A stretch of 64,000 nt of DNA, taken from positions 202,609-266,608 of the forward strand of contig NZ_JAFFZN010000005.1 in the NCBI RefSeq assembly GCF_017676385.1, written 5' to 3'. Positions 41,579 through 49,304 of this stretch are shown here, one piece after another; positions within the stretch are counted from its first letter, which is position 1, and each line of letters begins with the position of its first letter. The notes beneath the pieces are model-generated. The model was not told where the DNA came from, did no database searches, and was given only the letters and a program-made list of their open reading frames with translations. Made by a program: the position numbers and the translations under genes. The DNA is from Streptomyces spirodelae. Its GTDB lineage: Bacteria > Actinomycetota > Actinomycetes > Streptomycetales > Streptomycetaceae.

Positions 41579-44434
41579 ATGCGCGGACTCTTCGGGCGCC
41601 GGTCGGCTCGGCGCGAGCGGCACCGCCGACTGCCGCCCGCCTCCGCGCGCTCCCGCGGCCCCGGCGCCGAGCGCACCACGGAATCGGGAACGTCCGGCGC
41701 CGGACAGCCACCGCCCCGCAAACGCCGCTTCCGGCTCCCCTTCGGTCCCCGTACCGTCGCCGGAGAGGTCTTCGTCCTCCAGGTGACGGTCATCGTGCTG
41801 CTGATGGTCGCCGTCGTCATCGCCTTCGTAGTGCACGCCCGGTGGGACAGCATCCGCCAGGCCCGCAAACAGGCTCTCGCCGTCGCCAGGACCTTCGCCC
41901 AGTCACCGGAAGTGATCTCCGCACTGGACGGGAAGAACCCCACGGCCAAGCTCCAGCCACGTGCGCAGGCGGTACGCGCGGCGACCGACGTGTCCTACGT
42001 CGTCGTCTGGAAGCCCGACGGAATCAGGGTCACAGCGCCGGAGCCCGGTCTGATCGGCAAGCGTGTCAGCGGGCCCTTCAAGGACGTCGTCGAGGAGGCC
42101 CGCGAGGGACACTCCACCACCGAGACCCTCCAGGCGGCACCCGGCCCGACCGTGAACTCCGCCGTTCCCGTCACCGACCCGGACGGCACCCTCATCGGGC
42201 TGGTGTCCACCGGAGTCACCGTCTCGCGGGTGAACCAGGGAGTGAAGGACCAGCTCCCCGTGCTGTTGATGTCGGCCGCCGGGGCGCTGGCCCTCGCCTC
42301 CGGGAGCTCCGCGCTGGTGAGCAGACGGCTGCGGCGCCAGACGCACGGGCTGGGCACCGAAGAGATGACGCGCATGTACGAGCACCACGACGCGGTGCTG
42401 CACGCCGTGCGGGAAGGAGTGCTCATTCTCGACGACACGGGGCGGCTGGTGCTCGTCAACCACGAGGCCAGACGGCTGCTGGAGCTGCCCGAGGACGCCG
42501 AGGGCCGCCGCGTCGACGAGGTCGGCCTTGGTGCCGGAATGGCGACGCTGCTGGCATCGGGCCGTACCGCCTCGGACGAGGTGCACCTGGCCAGGGGCAG
42601 ACTGCTGGCCGTCAACGTCCGCTCCACCCGCGGTGGGGAGGGTCCGCCGGGCCGAGTGGCGACCCTGCGGGACACCACCGAGCTGCACGCGCTGGAAGGC
42701 CGCGCCGAGGGGGCACGGGAGCGGCTGCGGCTGCTGTACGAGGCCGGGGTGCGGATCGGCACCACGCTGGATGTGGCGCGCACCGCCGAGGAGCTGACCG
42801 AGGTGGCCGTGCCCCGGTTCGCCGACTTCGCCACCGTCGAGCTGTCGGACCCTGTGCTGCGCGGGGAGGAGCCCACCGCCGCACGCACCGACATCCGCCG
42901 CACGGCCATCAGCGGCATCCGCGACGACGTGCCCCTCCGCCCGGTGGGGGAAGTCGTCCGCAGCGTCACCGTTCCCAGCACCGGCCAGACCGTGGAGGAG
43001 AGCGGGCAGGCCGTGCTGGAGACCGACCTCCGGGAGGCGCACGACTGGCTGGCGCACAACCCCGAACACGGCAGACGGGCCCTGGAGTACGGCATCCGCT
43101 CGCTGATCAGCACCCCGCTGCGGGCGCGCGGCAAGGTGCTGGGCACCGCCGGCTTCTGGCGTACCGACCAGAGCGAGCCCTACGACGAGGAGGACCTGGC
43201 CTTCGCTGAGGAGCTGACGGCGCGCGCCGCGGTCAGCATCGACAACGCCCGCCGGTACACCCGGGAGAACGCCATGGCGGTCACCCTCCAGCGCAGCCTG
43301 CTGCCCCGCGGGCTGCCCGAACAGGACGCCCTCGAGGTGGCCTCCCGCTACCGGCCCACCAGAGCCGGGGTCGGCGGCGACTGGTTCGACGTCATCCCGC
43401 TGCCCGGCGCCCGGGTGGCGCTGGTGGTGGGCGACGTGGTCGGCCACGGGCTGCACGCTGCCGCGACGATGGGCCGACTGCGCACCGCAGTGCTCAATTT
43501 CTCCTCCCTCGACCTGACCCCCGAGGAACTGCTGGCGCACCTGGACGAACTGGTCGACAGGATCGACCAGGACCAGACAGCCGAGAGCAACGGCGCGATG
43601 GTCACCGGAGCCACCTGTCTGTACGCCATCTACGACGCGGTCTCCGGCCGCTGCACCATGGCCCGCGCCGGCCACCCGGGACCCGCTCTCGTGCTGCCCG
43701 ACGGCTCCGTGGAGTTCCCCGACGTGCCTGTCGGGCTGCCGCTCGGGCTGGGCGGCGCACCGTTCGAGACGGCCGAACTGCTGCTGCCCCGCGACAGTCG
43801 GCTCGTCCTCTTCACGGACGGTCTCGTGGAGGACCGCGAACGGGACATCGACGACGGTCTCGCCCTTCTGCACGAGACGCTGACCGGTCACCCCGGCGAA
43901 ACCCCCGAGGAGACCTGCCGGGCCGTGCTGGACGCCCTGCTGCCCGCCGAGCCCAGCGACGACGTGGCACTGCTGGTGGCCCGCGCCCGGGTGCTCGCGC
44001 CGGACCGGGTCGCGCAGTGGGACGTGCCCGCCGAATCCGGCGCAGTGGCCCCGCTGCGCGCCAACGTGAACCGCAAGCTGACCGAATGGGGGCTGGAGGA
44101 GGCGTCCTTCACCACCGAGCTCATCCTCAGCGAGCTGGTCACCAACGCCATCCGCTACGGCAGCGAACCCATCCGGGTCCGGCTGCTGTATCAGACCTCC
44201 CTCACCTGCGAGGTCGCCGACGGCAGCAGTACCTCGCCCCATCTGCGCCGCGCGGCCGCAACCGAGGAGGGCGGGCGCGGCCTGTTCCTCGTCGCCCAGC
44301 TCGCCGAGCGCTGGGGGACCCGTTACACGCCGCACGGCAAGGTGATGTGGACCGAGCAGAACCTGCACCCCGAGGCGAACGGCGCCGAGCAGGACGCCGA
44401 CAGCCTCCTCGACCAGTGGAACGAGCAACTGTGA
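41579..44434 (+). CDS. Multidomain membrane sensor with SpoIIE phosphatase and HATPase
   Basis: A 951-residue protein. An N-terminal basic segment is followed by TM1 at about 62-84 (LQVTVIVLLMVAVVIAFVV), a cache-like extracellular sensor (LSYVVVWKPDGIRV..PVTDPDGTLIGLVSTGV region, seen as SYVVVWKPDGIRV), TM2 near 240, a PAS domain (AVREGVLILDDTGRLVLVN), GAF (RLLYEAGVRIGTTLDVARTA), PP2C/SpoIIE (GGDWFDVIPLPG, VGDVVGHGLHAA, LFTDGLVEDR) and a C-terminal GHKL ATPase (LSELVTNAIRYG, GGRGLFLVAQLAERWG). It combines opposite activities, phosphatase and anti-sigma kinase, typical of Streptomyces stress signalling. It is divergent from yhfZ. Confidence 0.9.
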   Translation: MRGLFGRRSARRERHRRLPPASARSRGPGAERTTESGTSGAGQPPPRKRRFRLPFGPRTVAGEVFVLQVTVIVLLMVAVVIAFVVHARWDSIRQARKQALAVARTFAQSPEVISALDGKNPTAKLQPRAQAVRAATDVSYVVVWKPDGIRVTAPEPGLIGKRVSGPFKDVVEEAREGHSTTETLQAAPGPTVNSAVPVTDPDGTLIGLVSTGVTVSRVNQGVKDQLPVLLMSAAGALALASGSSALVSRRLRRQTHGLGTEEMTRMYEHHDAVLHAVREGVLILDDTGRLVLVNHEARRLLELPEDAEGRRVDEVGLGAGMATLLASGRTASDEVHLARGRLLAVNVRSTRGGEGPPGRVATLRDTTELHALEGRAEGARERLRLLYEAGVRIGTTLDVARTAEELTEVAVPRFADFATVELSDPVLRGEEPTAARTDIRRTAISGIRDDVPLRPVGEVVRSVTVPSTGQTVEESGQAVLETDLREAHDWLAHNPEHGRRALEYGIRSLISTPLRARGKVLGTAGFWRTDQSEPYDEEDLAFAEELTARAAVSIDNARRYTRENAMAVTLQRSLLPRGLPEQDALEVASRYRPTRAGVGGDWFDVIPLPGARVALVVGDVVGHGLHAAATMGRLRTAVLNFSSLDLTPEELLAHLDELVDRIDQDQTAESNGAMVTGATCLYAIYDAVSGRCTMARAGHPGPALVLPDGSVEFPDVPVGLPLGLGGAPFETAELLLPRDSRLVLFTDGLVEDRERDIDDGLALLHETLTGHPGETPEETCRAVLDALLPAEPSDDVALLVARARVLAPDRVAQWDVPAESGAVAPLRANVNRKLTEWGLEEASFTTELILSELVTNAIRYGSEPIRVRLLYQTSLTCEVADGSSTSPHLRRAAATEEGGRGLFLVAQLAERWGTRYTPHGKVMWTEQNLHPEANGAEQDADSLLDQWNEQL

Positions 44435-44469
44435 CGCCGCCCGGTTCCCCTTCGGACCCCGGGACCGCC

Positions 44470-44630
44470 ACCCCACTGGCGCCGGCCCCGCCCCACTGGC
44501 GCTGATCCCAACCTGGCGCTGATCCCGCCCCACTGGTCTCGACCTCTCGGCCCATCGCCTGGTTGACTGCCTGGGCCACCGCCCGGTTCGACTACCTGGG
44601 CGACCGCCTGGTTCGATCTACTCGACCGGC
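44470..44630. repeat. Short degenerate tandem repeats in an intergenic region
   Basis: Two runs: CCCCACTGGCGC/ACCTGGCGCTGATCC units (about 44470-44540), then about 25-base units built on CGCCTGGTTCGACTACCTGG (about 44556-44627, three copies). The 216-base gap between the sensor and the PLP gene holds no other gene. Confidence 0.6.
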
Positions 44631-44650
44631 GCACGAGAAGGGAGCGACGA

Positions 44651-46003
44651 ATGGTGCTGGACACCGTGACGCGCAGACAGGACGCGATCGTCGCAGGAGT
44701 CCGCGAGCGGTTGCTCGGCCCGCACGCCCCGGTCGTAGCGCTGCTGGACGTGGAGGGCATCAGGGAGGCCGCCCGGCAGCTGCACACCGCGTTCGCCGGC
44801 CCCTCCCCCGTGCTGCACACCTTCGCCGTCAAGGCGGCCTCGCTGGTGCCCGTACTGGAACTGCTGGCCGCCGAGGGGATCGGCTGCGAGGTGGCGAGTC
44901 CCGGGGAGCTGGCACTCGCCCGCGCGGCGGGCGTACCCGCCGCGCGCACAGTCCTCGACTCCCCCGCCAAGACCGTGGCCGAGCTGCGGGACGCGCTGGA
45001 GAGCGGTGTCGCGGTCAACGCCGACAACCGGCAGGAGCTCGCCCGCCTCGACGCCCTGGTCGCCGAGCGCTCCGCCGCCGGGCAGCCTCCCGGCGCCCCG
45101 CTCGGTCTGCGGATCAACCCCCAGGTGGGCACCGGTTCCATCGGCGCCATGAGCACCGCGACGGAGACCTCGAAGTTCGGGGTGGCGCTGCGCGACGAGG
45201 GTGCCGAACAGTGGATCGTCGACAGCTTTCTGGCCCGCCCCTGGCTGACCCGGCTGCACACCCACACCGGTTCACAGGGCGTGCCCCTGGAGCTGATGGC
45301 CGAGTCCGTACGAGTCGTCTTCGAACTGGCCGAACAGATCAACCGAGCGGCGGGCAGACAGCAGATCGACACCCTCGACATCGGCGGCGGCCTCCCGGTC
45401 AACTTCACGGGTGACGAGACCGAGCCGTCCTTCGACTCGTACGCGCGGCTGCTGCGCCACACCGTCCCGGGCCTGTTCGACGGCCGGTACACCCTCGTCA
45501 CCGAGTTCGGCCGCTCGCTCCTGGCCAAACAGGGCTTCATCGCCGCACTGGTGGAATACACCAAGACCTCCGGGGGCCGGCGGATCGCCATCACCCACGC
45601 GGGAGCACACGTGGCGACGCGCACCGCGTTCGCCCCTGAGTCGTGGCCCCTTCGGGTGGGCGCCTTCGACGCGCAGGGCGCACCGAAGAGCACACCTGAG
45701 GTGGTGCAGGACGTCGCAGGACCGTGCTGCTTCGCCGGGGACCTGCTGGCGCGCGAGAAGGCACTGCCCGAACTGGAACCCGGCGATGTGGTCGCCCTGT
45801 GGGACACCGGCGCCTATTACTTCTCCACGCCCTTCCAGTACAACAGCCTTCCCCGGCCCGCCGTGCACGGCTTCTGGCGTGACTCCGACGGCGGTATCCG
45901 CTTCGCACTGGTGCGGCCGGCGCAGCAGCTCGATGAAGTGCTGAGGGACAGCGGCGCCGCACAGGTCGGTGCGCTGACCGCCGGGACCGCACCCGCACGC
46001 TGA
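44651..46003 (+). CDS. LysA-like PLP-dependent decarboxylase family enzyme
   Basis: A 450-residue fold-type III PLP enzyme related to diaminopimelate decarboxylase: HTFAVKAASLVPVL (PLP lysine), CEVASPGELALARAAG, RLHTHTGSQGVPLE and DIGGGLPVNF, and a C-terminal LWDTGAYYFSTPFQYNS. It resembles Y4yA-type or accessory LysA homologues more than the housekeeping enzyme. Substrate uncertain; amino-acid decarboxylation or racemisation is likely. Confidence 0.8.
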   Translation: MVLDTVTRRQDAIVAGVRERLLGPHAPVVALLDVEGIREAARQLHTAFAGPSPVLHTFAVKAASLVPVLELLAAEGIGCEVASPGELALARAAGVPAARTVLDSPAKTVAELRDALESGVAVNADNRQELARLDALVAERSAAGQPPGAPLGLRINPQVGTGSIGAMSTATETSKFGVALRDEGAEQWIVDSFLARPWLTRLHTHTGSQGVPLELMAESVRVVFELAEQINRAAGRQQIDTLDIGGGLPVNFTGDETEPSFDSYARLLRHTVPGLFDGRYTLVTEFGRSLLAKQGFIAALVEYTKTSGGRRIAITHAGAHVATRTAFAPESWPLRVGAFDAQGAPKSTPEVVQDVAGPCCFAGDLLAREKALPELEPGDVVALWDTGAYYFSTPFQYNSLPRPAVHGFWRDSDGGIRFALVRPAQQLDEVLRDSGAAQVGALTAGTAPAR

Positions 46004-46072
46004 TCCGGGCCGGCAGCACGGATAGGCTCCCGCACTGTTCTCGGAAAGGTCCGTTCCGCACGGGGGTCGAGT

Positions 46073-46891
46073 GTGTTTGGTTTTCTCCGCAAGTCTCCGA
46101 TATTCCCCTGGGTGGGCAACCGGCTTCGGTCGGCCCGCTCGGGAGGCGAGACGGAGCAGGCGGTGCTGCGCGGGCTCGCCTGCGGGGCACATCTGAAGTA
46201 CGCCAACGGCAACCCGTGGAACACCGTCGCCGACCCGCGCCCGGCGCCCAATTGGGAGCGCACCCGGCTCAAGGCCATGTGGGGCGTCACCGACGCGTAT
46301 CAGTGGCACGAGATGGTGCAGGAACTGCTCGACGGCCAGGTCTCCACCCCGCTGTGGGACACGGCCATGGGCGCCCGCGCCGCCCTCCTCGTACGACAGG
46401 AGGTCACTCCGGCGGCCGGCCGGCCGATCTCGGAGCAGGCGTGGAACGACGCCGTCGGCCAGTGGCTGGTGAACCGGCTCGGCCCCCGCCACCCCGAACT
46501 GAAGGAGACCTCCGCCGCCCTCCGCGAGACCATCGGTCGCGTACTGCGCTACGAGGCCCGCTTCCGCGAGGACGGTCTGCTCGCCCCGCACGACACTGTG
46601 CGCCGCACCCTGGCCTGGGACCTGGGCCGGGCCGCCAACATGGCCTGCTGGGGCGTCGACGCGGGCTTCGCCGACCCGGACGAGGCCCGCGAAGCGCTCC
46701 GCGTCGTCGGGACCGCCGCAGCGGAGGAGTACGGCAACTGGACCAACTTCTCCCTCGGCTACGTCCTGGGCCGCTGCCTCCACTTCGACGAGGACACCTT
46801 CGGCTCCTGGTACCGCGAGGTCCGCGACTCCCACCGGCTGCTGACGGCCGACCCCAAGAGCCCGTGGACGGCGCTGTCACTGGGACGCTGA
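46073..46891 (+). CDS. DUF1266 protein
   Basis: A 272-residue protein from GTG 46073 with a DUF1266 core (WGVTDAYQWHEMVQELLDGQ ... LAWDLGRAANMACWGVDAGF ... WTNFSLGYVLGRCLH). No function known. A good hairpin follows (46915-46938). Confidence 0.75.
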   Translation: MFGFLRKSPIFPWVGNRLRSARSGGETEQAVLRGLACGAHLKYANGNPWNTVADPRPAPNWERTRLKAMWGVTDAYQWHEMVQELLDGQVSTPLWDTAMGARAALLVRQEVTPAAGRPISEQAWNDAVGQWLVNRLGPRHPELKETSAALRETIGRVLRYEARFREDGLLAPHDTVRRTLAWDLGRAANMACWGVDAGFADPDEAREALRVVGTAAAEEYGNWTNFSLGYVLGRCLHFDEDTFGSWYREVRDSHRLLTADPKSPWTALSLGR

Positions 46892-46914
46892 GACGCGGTA
46901 CCTATTGCGGCTCG

Positions 46915-46938
46915 GGGCACCGCCACGGTGCGGTGCCC
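46915..46938 (+). terminator. Hairpin after the DUF1266 gene
   Basis: GGGCACCGC-CACGGT-GCGGTGCCC: perfect 9-bp stem, 24 bases after the stop codon. A short GCCGTC-rich microsatellite follows (about 46946-46972). Confidence 0.6.
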
Positions 46939-46996
46939 GGGATCGCTGCCGCTGTCGCCGTCGCCGTCGCCGTGAAGCATGGACACGGACTGGTCT

Positions 46997-47063
46997 CCCC
47001 CAGGGCACGAGTGACTCGTGCGGGTGGGGGCGTGTCCTGCTGGAAGCCCGTCGGGCCGCGAAT
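46997..47063. repeat. Hairpin-containing repeat, copy 1 (3' of nuclease-helicase)
   Basis: CCCCCAGGGCACGAGTGACT continuing CGTGCGGGTGGGGGCGTGTCC then GGAAGCCC..GGGCCGCGAATG. CACGAG-TGA-CTCGTG within CCCCCA/TGGGGG arms forms a strong stem. A second, longer copy lies at 49005-49095 in the same orientation. Confidence 0.7.
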
Positions 47064-47114
47064 GTTCCCGGCAATCCTAGTAAACAGGCACGACTCAGCG
47101 CGGTAGTGGCCGCG

Positions 47115-48962
47115 TCACACGGCGGAGGTCTCGCGCTGAGCGCCGACCAGTTCGCGGAGCTTCGCCTGCGTCTCGGGATCGGTCGAGTACACCACAGTGC
47201 CGACCATGCCGCGTGTCAGCAGGACCTTGTAGGTGTTGCGGATGAGCCGGTCGACATCGTCGTCGGATGTCGACTTGCTGAAAGCCGGGTCCTTGGACGC
47301 CGTGCGGTCCGTGACCCACTGGTCACCGCGCCAGACCAGGTCGGGGCCGATGATGACGCCCGACCAGTCGTACTCGAAGCCCTGGGCCGTGTAGACGCAC
47401 CCGACCTGCCCGAACCCGGCGGGATCGGTCGCCCAGAGGGCGGATGGGGGTGCGCCTGCCACCCCGCGGTCGCCCCGCAGGTTCCAGGGACGCGCCCAGT
47501 CGCCGATCACCACGTCTGTCGGCAGGGAGTCCCCCGGCTTCGGCTCGGGGGACCACTTCCAGCAGAAACCGGCCGACATCCGCGCACCGAAGCCCTGGGC
47601 GCGCCGTTCGTCGAGGAAGCGCTCCATCTCCTCCGGACCCTCGGCGATCCGCAGCTCCATCCGGTCGTCCGGCTCCCAGACGACGGGGCCGCCCTCCTCC
47701 AGTCCCAGGAGCCGCACGACCCACCGGAGATACGCGTCGCTGCCGCCGCAGCGGAACTGGCTGTCCAGGGGGATGACGGTGCAGTTGAGGTTCTTCTTCT
47801 CGGCTGCCGCCCTGATCTCGGCCTCGGTACCCAGTTCGCCGGGGCGGACGACCTGATGCTGGTCGAGGAGGAAGACAGGCACGCGAGCGGCGTCGATCAG
47901 CTCTTCCACCTGCGGTTTGCCAGTGCGGAGAGCGGCGGAGGTGTAGCGGTTGGCGGAGGTCTCCCGCATGCGGTGCGCCTCGTCGCAGATGAGCACATCG
48001 AGGGAGTTCTTCTCGGCGGCCATGAAGCTGTTGAAGTATTTGAAGAGGTCCTGCACCTCGCGCTTCCGGAAGCCTGCCACCTTGCGCATCGTCTTGGTGA
48101 ACGCCTGCGAGCCGGTGGCGTGCAGCGCGGAAATCCCCTGCCGGTAGAGCTCGCCCAGCAGGGAGAGGGCGATGACGCTCTTGCCCGTGCCGGGCCCGCC
48201 GGTGACGACAACGACCTCCTTGCTGTCGGCCTGCTTCCCCCTCCGGACGGCGTTGAGGACCATGCGGTACGCCACCTGCTGCTCGTCCAGGAGCACGAAC
48301 TGCTCCCGCTCGCGCACTTCCTGCGCGGCGACGGACATCAGTTGCTTCGACGGGCCCTGCTTACCGCTGAGAAGCTCATCGGCCATCGGCGCCCCGGGAG
48401 CCGTGTCGCTCAGTTTGGAGCGGAGGTACTTCAGGAACTCGCCTCGCTGCTGTCCGGTGAACATCTGGCCCTGGTCGTCCCGCTCGATCGCGCGCAGTCC
48501 GGCAACACCGAACTCGGTGGCGTTGTGCAGGTAGGCCACGCCACTCACACGGCGCGAGTGCTCGGCCAGAGCACCGTTGAAGTTGACGAGGTACTGGCAG
48601 TATCGGCGGACCTGTTCGATCGGGTTGAGGACGGGCCGTGCGTACATGTCGATGCGGCACAGTTCCGGGTCCTCCTCGTCCGGCTCCGCCTGCCCCCACT
48701 GCTTGAGCTCGACGACGACGTAGGAGGGCTCCCCCGTGGCCGGGTGCCGACCCGCGAGCACGGCGTCGGCCCGCTTGCTGTTGAGCGGGAGGGCGTACTC
48801 AAGGAGTACCTCGACATCGCCGAGGCCGGCTTCGTTGAGTGCGGTCACGAGCGCGGGGATGCTCCGTTCCCAGGAGCGGGCCTCCGAGGAGCCGACCCCG
48901 TGGCCGTGCTGGTGGAAGAACTGCTCGTTCAACTGGAAGAAGAGGGAGCTGTCCATCGCCAT
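47115..48962 (-). CDS. Nuclease-helicase fusion (DUF2075-type)
   Basis: A 615-residue protein. N-terminus: PD-(D/E)xK nuclease-like core, D66 (SKRADAVLAG) and E85-x-K87 (YVVVELKQW). C-terminus: superfamily I helicase/DUF2075 ATPase with Walker A at 255-262 (GGPGTGKS), Walker B LDVLICDEAHR, QFRCGGSD and the late motif VYTAQGFEYDWSGVIIGPDL. I chose ATG 48962 (MAMDSSLFF). It likely cuts or remodels nucleic acid; its position beside pglW points to phage defence. It is flanked by two direct copies of a hairpin repeat. Confidence 0.82.
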   Translation of the reverse strand: MAMDSSLFFQLNEQFFHQHGHGVGSSEARSWERSIPALVTALNEAGLGDVEVLLEYALPLNSKRADAVLAGRHPATGEPSYVVVELKQWGQAEPDEEDPELCRIDMYARPVLNPIEQVRRYCQYLVNFNGALAEHSRRVSGVAYLHNATEFGVAGLRAIERDDQGQMFTGQQRGEFLKYLRSKLSDTAPGAPMADELLSGKQGPSKQLMSVAAQEVREREQFVLLDEQQVAYRMVLNAVRRGKQADSKEVVVVTGGPGTGKSVIALSLLGELYRQGISALHATGSQAFTKTMRKVAGFRKREVQDLFKYFNSFMAAEKNSLDVLICDEAHRMRETSANRYTSAALRTGKPQVEELIDAARVPVFLLDQHQVVRPGELGTEAEIRAAAEKKNLNCTVIPLDSQFRCGGSDAYLRWVVRLLGLEEGGPVVWEPDDRMELRIAEGPEEMERFLDERRAQGFGARMSAGFCWKWSPEPKPGDSLPTDVVIGDWARPWNLRGDRGVAGAPPSALWATDPAGFGQVGCVYTAQGFEYDWSGVIIGPDLVWRGDQWVTDRTASKDPAFSKSTSDDDVDRLIRNTYKVLLTRGMVGTVVYSTDPETQAKLRELVGAQRETSAV

Positions 48963-49004
48963 GGCGGCAACCGTCTTGGCGGACGCACGGAACAACAAGA
49001 GATG

Positions 49005-49095
49005 CCCCCAGGCAGCACGATGTGACTCGTGCGGGTGGGGGCATGTCCGTGTGTCTCCGGATGAACGGAGCGGAAGCCCGGCGGGCCGCAAATGA
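49005..49095. repeat. Hairpin-containing repeat, copy 2 (5' of nuclease-helicase)
   Basis: CCCCCAGGCAGCACGATGTG then ACTCGTGCGGGTGGGGGCATGTCC, a 15-20 base insertion relative to copy 1, and GGAAGCCCGGCGGGCCGCAAATG. It starts 42 bases before the nuclease-helicase ATG. The rest of the 342-base gap to pglW (48963-49304) has no gene and must hold the promoters of both divergent genes. Confidence 0.7.
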
Positions 49096-49304
49096 CGATG
49101 CGATCGAGGATACCGGCGCCGCGTAGCCGTGTCGTAGAGGGCGTCGGCGATGACTGCAGCCGCGGAGCATCTGCACGTGAGCGGCGCGGATGTCGGCTCC
49201 CGCAGTTACGATTTTCACCTTGGTGGTGATCGCCTTGTGGGGGGCGGCAGTGGCTGGCGGCCCGTCAACCATCCACAGCAGTTTGAGAAGGCGGGGACGC
49301 GACG

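Noticed and set aside
46946..46972. GCCGTC microsatellite
   Set aside because: Simple hexanucleotide slippage in an intergenic region; no sign of function.
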